Origin: Candidatus Gastranaerophilales bacterium
GTDB taxonomy: Bacteria; Cyanobacteriota; Vampirovibrionia; Gastranaerophilales; Gastranaerophilaceae
DNA: 64,000 bases
Reading direction: 5' to 3'
NCBI GenBank assembly: GCA_944324425.1
Contig: CALUWE010000001.1
Location: 146,671-210,670, forward strand
Made by a program: the position numbers and the translations under genes. The stretch's first letter is position 1. Each line of letters begins with the position of its first letter. Of this stretch, positions 52,192 through 63,960 are shown in pieces. Under the pieces are notes generated by a model. That model made no database searches, was not told the DNA's origin, and worked only from the letters and a program-made list of their open reading frames with translations.

Positions 52192-53469
52192 TTATTTATG
52201 CAAAGGATTTATAACAATGCCTGATAAAAGTTTAGGATAAAAATATGTTGATTTTTGAGGCATTCTGTACCCGTTTGAAGAAACATCCTTAATATCTTTC
52301 ATTTTTGGATATGCCATAATAAAGCTTGCGGAGGCTCTTCCTTTATCTATGGCATCAAATGCTTCATATTCCTGTTTAATATATTTAATGCCGTCTTGTG
52401 CCATTTGTTCTTCTTTTGTATAGTTTAATTCTTTTGTGATAATTAATTCGTGAAGAACCAATAAATCAAGCTTCTTCAAAACTTCAGGCGCATCTATTAA
52501 ATTTGTCATGCCGTCTTTTAATTTTAAAATGTAGAAGGAATTATCCCCTTTTAAATAAAGCCCTGTCGTAATTCTTGTTTTATTTGATTCTTCAATTTCA
52601 TCCAAAAATTGTTTTTTAATTTGGATTTTATTGAAAACATCAAAAGGAAGCCTTGTAACATCATAATATTTTTCAACGGCTTTCATTATTGTTTTTGAAT
52701 CAATATCTTTTGTAATGATTCTGTGGGTCGGGAAAATAATTAAGTTGTCATCTTCCGAGTTTGTGAAATAACTCATAACATATTGCGCTTCAGGATCCGT
52801 TGATTCTTTTGAATAGTTCATTGCGGTTTCATATCTGTGGTGGCCGTCTGCGATTAATAATGTTTTATTTTCCAAAGTTCTTTGAATTAAAGCTATATCT
52901 TGTTCATTATCTATTAAATAAACTATGTTTTGAACACCGTTATCATCTTTAACATCAATAAACGGTTTCTTGTTATTTATATATTTTGGAGCAATTAAAT
53001 TTTCAATTGTCATAGAGGGGTCTGAATATACCATAAAAATTTGCGATAAGTTGGCATTAACCGCCCTTGTTAATTTGAGCCTGTCTTCTTTCGGGCCGCC
53101 CATTGTATATTCGTGGGGAAGAATTTTTTTGGATTCAAAGCTTTCAATTTTATTCCTTGCAATAAAGCCTTTTCTTTCAACCAATCTTCCTGAATCAGTT
53201 GTATATTTTTGAATTATATACAAAATTACAGGGGTTTTCGTTTTTATTAAAACGCCTTCTTTTAACCATTCGTCATAGAATTTTTTGGCGTCTTGGTATC
53301 TGTTTTCCCCTTTTGTTAAAATTAATCTTACGATATTATATGGGTCTCTTTCATATAATCTGTCGCAATATTCAGAGGTTATAACATCATACGGAGGTGC
53401 TATAACTTTATCCATATCAACAATTTCTTGGTTATATACAATTGCATTTAAAGGTTTAATTTCAACCAT
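52192..53469 (-). CDS. DUF1015-family protein
   Basis: 425 residues, full-length DUF1015: N-terminal KPLNAIVYNQEIVDMDKVIAPPYDVI, central ILPHEYTMGGPKEDRLKLTRAVNANLSQIF, and LLIADGHHRYETAMNY. The family is widespread and uncharacterised in most bacteria. First gene of the operon with glgX, M20 peptidase and EamA permease. AAGGAGAAAAC before the ATG. Confidence 0.88.
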   Translation of the reverse strand: MVEIKPLNAIVYNQEIVDMDKVIAPPYDVITSEYCDRLYERDPYNIVRLILTKGENRYQDAKKFYDEWLKEGVLIKTKTPVILYIIQKYTTDSGRLVERKGFIARNKIESFESKKILPHEYTMGGPKEDRLKLTRAVNANLSQIFMVYSDPSMTIENLIAPKYINNKKPFIDVKDDNGVQNIVYLIDNEQDIALIQRTLENKTLLIADGHHRYETAMNYSKESTDPEAQYVMSYFTNSEDDNLIIFPTHRIITKDIDSKTIMKAVEKYYDVTRLPFDVFNKIQIKKQFLDEIEESNKTRITTGLYLKGDNSFYILKLKDGMTNLIDAPEVLKKLDLLVLHELIITKELNYTKEEQMAQDGIKYIKQEYEAFDAIDKGRASASFIMAYPKMKDIKDVSSNGYRMPQKSTYFYPKLLSGIVINPLHK

Positions 53470-53615
53470 TGTTTTCTCCTTTATAAAATCCTTGTTATCT
53501 TGATTTTAGTTTAAATAAGGGGTGTTGTAAATAAATATTAAATTTTATAAATTGTCGGCAATTTTTATAATCAAAAATACTTTATTACTATGTGGAAGTT
53601 TAGAAGGCAATTTGG

Positions 53616-54329
53616 ATGGGTGTAGTTACATCAGTATTATTTGCGGGAAGAAACGGCTATAAGTGTGTAAATCAGCATGAATCAACAAGGGGTGCTGTTG
53701 CGCTTTGCCAGTCCGTAAGTTCATTGGACGGCATTTCAAGCTCGGCTTCTTCATTATTTTCGGGAGTTACAAAAGGCGCCGGCAATATATTAAAAGGCGC
53801 AGACGATGCAGTTGAAGCAATATTTAAAAATATAGGCGGCGAAGCCGGTGAGGAAGCTTTGGAAAAAATAGCCTCTTCAACCGGAGCAAGCACAAAAATC
53901 GGAGCAATTGCTCAAAAAGCGGTTAACCCTTTGTTGTGCGTTGCGGCAGGTGTCAGGGTTTTAAATGATGACGATCAATATGCAGCTTTAATTGAAGAAA
54001 CATCTGCAATGGCAGCAATGTTCGGTACAGAATCGGTTATGAAATATGCAAGAAGTGCTATAACAAGCTCTACGCAAGCAACAACAGGATTAGCAGGCAA
54101 AACCGCAAATCTTTTATCAAGTTCTTCAACTATTAAAAATTTAGCCGATAAGGCTTCAGAATGGTATACAAAATTAGGTTCGAGCACAAACGGAAGTGCC
54201 AAACAAATGCTGGTTAGAATCGGGCTTGATGTTTTATTTGTCGGCGGTTCAATTCTTGCGTATAACTTAGGTAAAAAAATCGGCGAATTCTTCTCTCACA
54301 GAGGAGATAAAGAAGAAAGCAAGGCATAA
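53616..54329 (+). CDS. Hypothetical protein with C-terminal membrane helix
   Basis: 237 residues, not recognised. Ser/Gly/Ala-rich, with an apparent helical centre and a C-terminal hydrophobic segment at about 208-226 (IGLDVLFVGGSILAYNLG) followed by a charged tail. Own terminator. A TTGTAAATAAA sequence about 90 nt upstream resembles the TTTGTAAACAAA boxes. Probably lineage-specific. Confidence 0.6.
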   Translation: MGVVTSVLFAGRNGYKCVNQHESTRGAVALCQSVSSLDGISSSASSLFSGVTKGAGNILKGADDAVEAIFKNIGGEAGEEALEKIASSTGASTKIGAIAQKAVNPLLCVAAGVRVLNDDDQYAALIEETSAMAAMFGTESVMKYARSAITSSTQATTGLAGKTANLLSSSSTIKNLADKASEWYTKLGSSTNGSAKQMLVRIGLDVLFVGGSILAYNLGKKIGEFFSHRGDKEESKA

Positions 54330-54357
54330 TAATCCAACATACTATTTCCGAAGAATG

Positions 54358-54399
54358 ACAACCCTTGATTCTGATAACCGGATTCGAGGGTTGTTATTT
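54358..54399 (+). terminator. Terminator after 53616-54329
   Basis: ACAACCCT...GATTC and GATTC...AGGGTTGT form an imperfect long stem, followed by TATTTT. Confidence 0.8.
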
Positions 54400-54493
54400 T
54401 AAATTTTATTAAATTTAAACAAAAAAACAGCAAAAGTTTTGCTTTTCGGGGTTTATACGTTTGAGAAGTTTAAAAAAAGCATGAGAGATTGAG

Positions 54494-55078
54494 ATGAGCC
54501 TTATCACTTCCTTGAGGACAAGTGCATATAATTCTGTCGCTCCAAAAGTGCGAAATATTGCTCATCATAATTTTAACAAAACGGAGTTCAAAGGCTCAAA
54601 CAACGGAGAGAAGACGGAGAAGCAGAAAAACAATTTTCCTTGGAAGAAAGTATTATTGGGTGTTGCCATAACTGCCGTTGCAGTTGAGGGAATTTTAAGA
54701 TTTGATCCCATAAAACGACGTAATTCGAAAATGTATACGGAAATTTTCACAAACCCCGACAGAAACAAAAGGGATTTTATGATGATAAGCTCAAGAGCGG
54801 AAGCAATCATAAGTGAAGTTGCAAACGGAAATGAAAGTGCAAGAAAAATGTTTGATACTTTAGATTGCGACGCAGACGGCATATTAGAATATATGCTGGC
54901 GGAAAATAAAGTGCAGAGGGCAAAAAGAAACTTTATTGAAGGCAGATTTGACGATTACCGCAAAAAAAGAACAACGGTTGAACAGGAACAAGAAAAATTT
55001 TTCCGTCATATTGCAGCCCTTAAACAAAAATCAATTGATTTGTACAAAAAGCACTTGGAACCTTTAATTAAATTTTAG
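54494..55078 (+). CDS. Hypothetical FKG-motif protein with one membrane helix
   Basis: 194 residues, not recognised. TEFKGSNN at about 30-37, a transmembrane helix at about 52-69 (KVLLGVAITAVAVEGILRF), then a charged helical domain. DCDADGILEYML at about 118-129 resembles an EF-hand loop start (DxDxDG), but the last Glu is missing. AGATTGAG precedes the ATG. Converges on the RLE/VFG protein with a 4-nt overlap. Confidence 0.6.
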   Translation: MSLITSLRTSAYNSVAPKVRNIAHHNFNKTEFKGSNNGEKTEKQKNNFPWKKVLLGVAITAVAVEGILRFDPIKRRNSKMYTEIFTNPDRNKRDFMMISSRAEAIISEVANGNESARKMFDTLDCDADGILEYMLAENKVQRAKRNFIEGRFDDYRKKRTTVEQEQEKFFRHIAALKQKSIDLYKKHLEPLIKF

Positions 55079-55926
55079 AGAATAAAAGCAAGAATCATCA
55101 GAAGAAAACTTGCGGCCTGAATTCCGGTTGATGCAAATTTTTGGAATTTATTTCCGTCATAATACTTTGCGGTTTTCCCTGCGGTTGCCGCAGCTTGAAT
55201 TCTTGAAATTCTTGTCTGAACATCCTCGCCTCTAAAATCTCTTTGAAAAATTTTATTCTCTAACCTGACAAGCCTCAGGGGAATGGGCTCTTGAGAAAAA
55301 TCCGTTGAAAATATCGCATTTTCAAGTGCGGCAAGCTGAAATTTTATTTCATCATCCTGCATTTGCCTGTTATTTTGATAGTTGTTGTAATTGTTTCTTG
55401 CCATTGAATCCAGCGGATTATCATTGCTTGAAACTCTTGTGTGGCGTTTCAAATTTTCGGTTCTTATTGAAAGGTCGCCTTCTTGTTTTGCACCGAAAAC
55501 TTTCTTTTCAAGCCTTTCTAACCTTTTATTAATATCATCTGTTTTATAAACACTGCCCAAAAGTTGATTTTCAAGCAAATCTATTTGGGGATATTCAACG
55601 TTCGGGCCCGCCTTTTCGCCAACATACAAATCGGAAAGCGAGCTTTTTGCTTCTTCAAGCGTTTCAATACCAAGCGTTTTTGTGAGTTTATCAACTCTTT
55701 TTTGAATATCTGGCGTTGTATCAGCCTTTCCGAATACCTGCTTTTCGAGCCTTTGAGTTCTGTCTAAATCAGATTCATTGTCATAAGAAAAGCCCCAAAC
55801 TTCTTTTTCTATTCTTGTTAATTGTTCTTTTGTATTTGCGGCTGCATATGAACAATTCATACCATTAACAAAGAAAACGACGGCAATGAAAAATATAATA
55901 GAAATTTTTTTGAAATAATTCAGCAT
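55075..55926 (-). CDS. Exported RLE/VFG-repeat protein with C-terminal hydrophobic tail
   Basis: 283 residues from the ATG at 55926, whose N-terminus is a good signal peptide or anchor (IIFFIAVVFFVNG). At least four copies of a short repeat occur: RIEKEVWG, RLEKQVFG, RLEKKVFG, RLENKIFQ, each inside a helical unit of about 40-60 residues. A C-terminal hydrophobic stretch (AASFLLMILAFIL) ends the protein. I recall similar repeats from cyanobacterial proteins of unknown role. The -10 TATAAT ends 6 nt before this ATG; the ATG at 55986 lies upstream of that promoter. Confidence 0.7.
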   Translation of the reverse strand: MLNYFKKISIIFFIAVVFFVNGMNCSYAAANTKEQLTRIEKEVWGFSYDNESDLDRTQRLEKQVFGKADTTPDIQKRVDKLTKTLGIETLEEAKSSLSDLYVGEKAGPNVEYPQIDLLENQLLGSVYKTDDINKRLERLEKKVFGAKQEGDLSIRTENLKRHTRVSSNDNPLDSMARNNYNNYQNNRQMQDDEIKFQLAALENAIFSTDFSQEPIPLRLVRLENKIFQRDFRGEDVQTRISRIQAAATAGKTAKYYDGNKFQKFASTGIQAASFLLMILAFIL

Positions 55927-55932
55927 AAAAAC

Positions 55933-55941
55933 ATTATAGCA
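55933..55941 (-). promoter_or_regulatory. Extended -10 of the RLE/VFG gene, predicted leaderless
   Basis: Minus-strand TGC then TATAAT, ending 6 nt before the ATG at 55926. No Shine-Dalgarno. Confidence 0.6.
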
Positions 55942-56052
55942 GACAAAAGCTTTAAAAATATACCGAAAATTCCTAAAATATAACATTGAACCTTTGTATT
56001 ATAAAAAGAAAAAACATTGATTTTGAGGACAACTAAAATATTTTTTAAAATA

Positions 56053-56147
56053 ATAAAAAAGTGAGGATAAAACCTCACTTATCCATTGATAAAAAGTCAA
56101 TACAACAGATGTAATTTGATATGAAGTTATTTGTGGCTTGATTGAAT
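56053..56147 (-). ncRNA. Predicted metal-repressed small RNA
   Basis: The predicted transcript starts near 56147, 7 nt after TACAAT, and ends at the terminator 56053-56080, about 95 nt. No ORF longer than three codons with a start is present. It contains a small internal hairpin (TTGA/TCAA near 56087-56101) and the terminator stem. The promoter is near consensus and carries a DtxR-type palindrome, so expression is expected when the metal is scarce. Homology to known sRNAs is not recognised. Confidence 0.5.
56055..56080 (-). terminator. Terminator of the predicted sRNA (and dtxR readthrough)
   Basis: AAGTGAGG, 6-nt loop, CCTCACTT followed on the minus strand by TTTT ATTATTTT. Confidence 0.85.
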
Positions 56148-56153
56148 AAAATA

Positions 56154-56182
56154 ATTGTAAGGTATACCTAACAAATTGTCAA
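56154..56182 (-). promoter_or_regulatory. Near-consensus promoter with DtxR-like operator in the spacer
   Basis: TTGACA (56177-56182), 17-nt spacer, TACAAT (56154-56159) on the minus strand. The spacer holds TTAGGTATACCT, whose core AGGTATACCT is a perfect palindrome resembling DtxR/IdeR-type half-sites (AGG...CCT). The -35 lies only 5 nt past the dtxR-like stop codon. Confidence 0.65.
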
Positions 56183-56186
56183 GCAG

Positions 56187-56582
56187 TTAAAACTTAAAAT
56201 CGGGGTTATTTTTACAAAACTTGTTAAAAGCAATAATTCTTTTTTGAATGTTATTTGAAATTATATGTTCAATTTTACAGGCGGTTTCATCAGCTTCAAC
56301 ATCATCTACCCCTAAATTTTTTAAAAACAAAGAAAGTTCTCTGTGTCTTAAAACTATTTCTTTTGCTTTCTTTATTCCAAGCTCATTTATAACAATATCA
56401 CCGTATTTTTCATATGATATATATCCTTTTTCAGACAGCTTATTCAGAGCTTCCGTTACGGATGCCCTTGAAACATTCAACTGTCTTGAAATATCGATGG
56501 CTTTAACTGTCTTATTTTCGCTGATTTTGTTGTAGATAATTTCAAGATAATCTTCAAGACTTTGTGAAAGCTTATTTGTCAT
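56187..56582 (-). CDS. DtxR/MntR-family metal-dependent repressor
   Basis: 131 residues from the ATG at 56582 (GAG seven nt upstream); an ATG at 56597 is the alternative. Winged helix (KAIDISRQLNVSRASVTEALNKLSEKGYISYEKYG) plus metal-binding/dimerisation domain. No C-terminal SH3-like domain, as in MntR. Metal-site residues by alignment: D11 (the MntR-like choice, Met in DtxR), H80, C102, E105, H106 (ACKIEH, the DtxR-like choice, Glu in MntR). The mixed site leaves Fe or Mn open. Overlaps the upstream HhH gene. Likely repressor of the adjacent sRNA promoter. Confidence 0.88.
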   Translation of the reverse strand: MTNKLSQSLEDYLEIIYNKISENKTVKAIDISRQLNVSRASVTEALNKLSEKGYISYEKYGDIVINELGIKKAKEIVLRHRELSLFLKNLGVDDVEADETACKIEHIISNNIQKRIIAFNKFCKNNPDFKF

Positions 56583-57021
56583 CGGCTTTCTCGTCATTTG
56601 TTTGATTAATCGGCGGCATTTCTTTTGTTACATATGCAACGGCTTTTATATGCTCCACATAAATTTGTTTAACATGGGTAAGGGCAATAAAAACATTTAT
56701 GGAAGGAAATTTGCCGTTATGCTTTCTGATTTCGACCGCCTGTTTTGCCATTTCAATTGAAATTCCGGGAAGTTCGGCCAAAACATACCACGGAGAATTG
56801 TTTACTTCTATAAACGGTTTAATTGTCTCGCCTTTTGATTTTTTTCTTAATGCGTTTACTATTCTTTTTTTGGCATTTTCAATCGAGCGTTTTTTATGAA
56901 CAGGAAGACAAAGAATAAAAATTATTCCCAAAAGGAGCATGGAACCTGAAATATAATAAAAACCCCTAAACAGGAAATAAAACATTGTAATAATGTATAT
57001 AGAAACAATTAAAGCGCGCAT
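56572..57021 (-). CDS. Membrane protein with ComEA-like helix-hairpin-helix domain
   Basis: 149 residues. Two hydrophobic segments at about 3-40 (IVSIYIITMFYFLF and MLLLGIIFILCLPV) form one or two membrane helices. Residues about 72-115 are a helix-hairpin-helix: VNNSPWYVLAELPGISIEMAKQAVEIRKHNGKFPS. ComEA-type HhH domains bind DNA, but this one is preceded by membrane segments and followed by an acidic tail. Overlaps the DtxR-family gene, suggesting co-transcription. Confidence 0.75.
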   Translation of the reverse strand: MRALIVSIYIITMFYFLFRGFYYISGSMLLLGIIFILCLPVHKKRSIENAKKRIVNALRKKSKGETIKPFIEVNNSPWYVLAELPGISIEMAKQAVEIRKHNGKFPSINVFIALTHVKQIYVEHIKAVAYVTKEMPPINQTNDEKADDK

Positions 57022-57085
57022 AAACTACCTATCAAATAACTTTTTTAATTTTAAACTTTTAAAAGCCAAAAAGTCAAATCAAAAT

Positions 57086-57116
57086 AAAAAAATCGCCCTT
57101 TTATAGGGCGATTTAA
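57086..57116 (-). terminator. Terminator of the SIMPL gene
   Basis: AAATCGCCC / GGGCGATTT, 7-nt loop, followed on the minus strand by TTTTATTTT. Confidence 0.88.
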
Positions 57117-57126
57117 TTTAAAACAA

Positions 57127-57846
57127 TTATTTAACATAAAAATCCGCGTTAACATAAGCTCTTAACTTTGTTTTACCCGCTTCAATCGGCATGCTTGAAC
57201 CGCCTGCAACAGCTCCGTCTGCTGAGGCTTTGGAATTTAACATTCTAAAATTGGCAGAATAATTTGAATTACTTGAACAACTTGCATTTAATGATTTTAT
57301 ACCGATAACTGTTGTATTCATTGAGGCTGCAATTTTATCCGCTCTTTCTCTTGCGCCTTTTGCCGCTTTTTGCATTAACAAATTGCAGTTATCGTTTGTT
57401 TCTTCAAGGATAAATTCTAAGCCGCTAACTGAAGTTGCGCCGTTTGAAAGTGCGGTTGAAATTATTTTGCCTGTTTTATCAGGGTCTTTAATTGCAATTT
57501 GAAGAGTATTCACTGCAACATAGCCTGTTAATTTTTTGCCGTCCTTATAGTTGTATTCAGGGTTAAAATAATATGATGTTGTTTTAATTGTTTCGTTTTT
57601 AGTTGTGTCAACTAATGCCTTAACAGCGTTAATCACCTTTTCACTTTGTTGTTTATTCAAATTTGCCGTTATTTCAGGGTCTTTATCTCTTGATTCTATT
57701 GCAAATGAAAGCTTGACCAATGTTGGGTTATAATCTTCACTTGCTTCAACGTTTACTGAGACATACCCTTGTTCTTGTTTTGTTTCGGCATAAGCCGCCG
57801 CGGTTAAAACAAAAACAATTGCAAACAAAGTTAAAAGCTTTTTCAT
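57127..57846 (-). CDS. SIMPL (DUF541) domain periplasmic protein
   Basis: 239 residues. Signal peptide 1-19 (ending AAYA), then the DUF541 pattern: VSVNVEASEDYNPTLVKLSFAIESRDKDPE, YFNPEYNYKDGKKLTGYVAVNTLQI, AAKGARERADKIAASMN. Related BP26/OMP28 proteins form periplasmic rings or channels; the function here is unknown. AAAGAGG precedes the ATG. Single gene with terminator, downstream of ligA on the same strand. Confidence 0.85.
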   Translation of the reverse strand: MKKLLTLFAIVFVLTAAAYAETKQEQGYVSVNVEASEDYNPTLVKLSFAIESRDKDPEITANLNKQQSEKVINAVKALVDTTKNETIKTTSYYFNPEYNYKDGKKLTGYVAVNTLQIAIKDPDKTGKIISTALSNGATSVSGLEFILEETNDNCNLLMQKAAKGARERADKIAASMNTTVIGIKSLNASCSSNSNYSANFRMLNSKASADGAVAGGSSMPIEAGKTKLRAYVNADFYVK

Positions 57847-57860
57847 AAAAAACCTCTTTC

Positions 57861-61230
<3,370 letters not shown>

Positions 61231-61234
<4 letters not shown>

Positions 61235-62364
61235 ACAATAAAAGAGCAATAATTATTGTAATAGATTCAATGGGAATAGGTGCTATGCCGGATAGCCTTG
61301 AATTTGGTGATGATAATTCCGTTAATACTTTATGTAATTTAGCAAAAGCAAGTGGCGGGCTTTGTGTTCCAAATTTTGAAAAAATGGGATTAGGAAATAT
61401 TAAAGATATTTTAGGCGTTAAAAAAACAAATTCCCCAACAGCAGAATATGGAATAATGAAACCAAAATCAAAAGGAAAAGACACAACAACAGGCCATTGG
61501 GAAATTGCAGGGCTTGTTTTAGATAACCCTTTTAAAACATACATTAATTTTCCCGATGAATTAATTGAAAAATTTATTCAAAAAACAAACTGCGGCGGCA
61601 TTTTAGGGAACTTACCCGCATCAGGCACAAAAATTATTGAAGAATTAAACGAAGAACACCATAAAACAAAATTTCCTATAATTTACACTTCAGCTGACAG
61701 CGTTTTTCAAATTGCAGTTGATATAGATTTAATCCCGATTGAAACTTTATATGAATGGTGCAAAATTGCAAGGGAACTTTTGGATGAAGGGTATGGCATT
61801 TCAAGGGTTATTGCAAGACCTTATAAAATAATTGACGGTAAACCCTCAAGAATCGGTTCAATGCGCCATGATTATTCCGTTGAACCCCCAAAAGACACTC
61901 TCCTTGATGAAATTGTTAAAAACAATGGAAAAGTTTATGCAATAGGTAAAATTAAAGATATTTTCACAGGCAAAGGAATTTCTGAAAGTAGACCCACAGG
62001 CGGCAACACTGAAGGTTTAATTGCAACTTTGGATGCAATTAAAAATAAAAAAGATGCTTCCTTGATTTTTACAAATTTGGTTGATACAGATATGCTATAT
62101 GGCCACAGGCGCGATTATTCAGGCTATAAAAAAGCAATTGAAGAAGTTGATTCTTATTTGCCTAAATTTATTCAAAATATGGATGAAAACGACCTTTTAA
62201 TTATAACCGCAGACCATGGCTGCGACCCAACCTATAAAGGGTCAGACCACACAAGAGAAATGGTTCCTGTTATAATTTATGGGGCTGATACAGGCGATAT
62301 CGGCACAAAAGAAAGCTTTGCTTTTGTTGCAGACAGAATAAAAAACTGGCTTAATATACAATAA
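61231..62364 (+). CDS. deoB: Phosphopentomutase DeoB
   Basis: 377 residues, near family length. Alkaline-phosphatase-superfamily enzyme interconverting (deoxy)ribose 1- and 5-phosphates. VIDSMGIGAMPDSLEFGD (first metal Asp), KGKDTTTGHWEIAG (catalytic Thr), YTSADSVFQIA and ITADHGCDPTYKGSDHTREMVPV (metal His/Asp) are canonical. Overlaps the preceding gene by 4 bp. Confidence 0.96.
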
Positions 62365-62481
62365 ATGATTTCAATTTCTTAATAAAAACCTTTGTTTTTA
62401 TTGCTTTTCTTGTCATGCCTCAAAATTTTATTGTATTATGAATTTGTTGGAAGAAGAGTTATTATTTATAGGGGATAGACA

Positions 62482-63759
62482 ATGAAAAAAGTATTTAGTT
62501 TATTTTCTGCGCTATTTTTGTTTTTAGCGCTGGTTTTTGCCCCAAAAGCACAGGCTGCACAAATAAACGATGTTACAGCTGATTTTTGGGCAAATGCAGA
62601 AATTAACCAAATGGTAGATGAAGGAATTATGACTCTTGATGCAAACGGCAATTTTAATCCGTTAGGGTCTGTTGAAAGAGCAGAATTTACTTCAATGTTA
62701 ATTAAAGTTTTAAACCAAAGCGGACTTGAAATTTATATTGAAAACCCGTTTGAAGATGTTGATAATACAACGGAACATTATGATGACATTATGCGTTCTG
62801 AACAAATCGGGCTTGTTTACGGATACCCAGACGGCACATTTAAACCGAAAAATGACGTAAACAAAGCGGAAGTAACATCGGCTGTCAGCCACATTACAAA
62901 AGATACCATTTACGATTTATCTATTTTAGATGAATTTGTTGATACCGATAAAATTCCCGATTGGGCAAAATTGGCTTATGCAAAAACTGTTAAATATAAT
63001 TTATTTGTAAATTATCCTGACAGACAAAAATTTGAACCCAACAGAGATATTACAAGAGCTGAAACCGCAGTATTGCTTGCAAAACTGAAAAATGCAATTT
63101 CAAATGTTAAAGAAGATTTTAATGCGAATGAAGTTGAAAAATCTTTGTCTGTTGAACATTTATCAATCCATAAAAACGCAGAAGCAAACACTGTTACAAT
63201 TACAAACTTAAGAAAAATTATTGCAGAAGGAAACATTTTAAAAGTTTCTTTTGTTGAAAAATTCAAAGCCAAAAATGCAAACATCGGCGACACTGTTGAA
63301 TTCACCGTTGCAAAAGATGTTGTAACCGATGAAGGCACTCTTGTTATTCCTGCCGGTGCAAAATTCTTCGCAACCATTGAAAACCTTGTTCAACCAAAAA
63401 GAATGAATAAGTCAGGCGCTGTTAAGTTTTTATTTAACAGATTGGAAATGCCGAATGGCGTAAGTTCAGATATGAATGCAACCGTTTATAACAAACAGGA
63501 AGGTTATTTAACATCATCATCAATGGGCAAGCTTGCAGCTTGCACACTGGGCGGCTTGGCAGTTGGTGTTGGTGCAGGTTCCGCAGTCGGTTTCCCGACA
63601 GATGAAGTCGGCACGGCTTATGCAATTGCTCTTCCCGTTGGCGCAGTAGGCGGCTTTTTAACAGGTCTTTTCACTAAAGGCGTAACTTATAAAGCGAGCA
63701 AGGGTGATGAATTATACATAAGATTAAATCAAGACCTTTCAATTCAAGAAAGTTTATAA
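62482..63759 (+). CDS. Exported SLH-domain protein
   Basis: 425 residues. Signal peptide 1-25 (ending PKAQAA). Three S-layer homology repeats: NDVTADFWANAEINQMVDEGIMT, FEDVDNTTEHYDDIMRSEQIGLVYGYPDGTFKP, and FVDTDKIPDWAKLAYAKTVKYNLFVNYPD with a TRAE motif. SLH domains bind pyruvylated or other cell-wall polymers. The remainder has a beta-rich region (VVTDEGTLVIPAGAKFFATIENL) and a Gly-rich hydrophobic pair (GGLAVGVGAGSAVG; VGAVGGFLTGLFTKG). GGGGATAGACA precedes the ATG. Confidence 0.88.
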   Translation: MKKVFSLFSALFLFLALVFAPKAQAAQINDVTADFWANAEINQMVDEGIMTLDANGNFNPLGSVERAEFTSMLIKVLNQSGLEIYIENPFEDVDNTTEHYDDIMRSEQIGLVYGYPDGTFKPKNDVNKAEVTSAVSHITKDTIYDLSILDEFVDTDKIPDWAKLAYAKTVKYNLFVNYPDRQKFEPNRDITRAETAVLLAKLKNAISNVKEDFNANEVEKSLSVEHLSIHKNAEANTVTITNLRKIIAEGNILKVSFVEKFKAKNANIGDTVEFTVAKDVVTDEGTLVIPAGAKFFATIENLVQPKRMNKSGAVKFLFNRLEMPNGVSSDMNATVYNKQEGYLTSSSMGKLAACTLGGLAVGVGAGSAVGFPTDEVGTAYAIALPVGAVGGFLTGLFTKGVTYKASKGDELYIRLNQDLSIQESL

Positions 63760-63775
63760 TCGGGTTTGAATATTT

Positions 63776-63808
63776 AAAAAGAGGCATGAAAAGTGCCTCT
63801 TTTTTTAT
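63776..63808 (+). terminator. Terminator of the SLH-protein gene
   Basis: AAAAAGAGGCA / TGCCTCTTTTT with a 7-nt loop and a T run. Confidence 0.88.
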
Positions 63809-63960
63809 TTCTTAATTTTACATATCAGAAAGATTAAGAGCTGGCGGGGCTTTCATTTGGTAAATATTTATTAATTTAGTTTCTTAACATTTGCAAAATA
63901 TCTTTTTCCTTTATATAATCGTAACTGTTAGTATTATTTATAATTTTAATGAGGTAAAAA

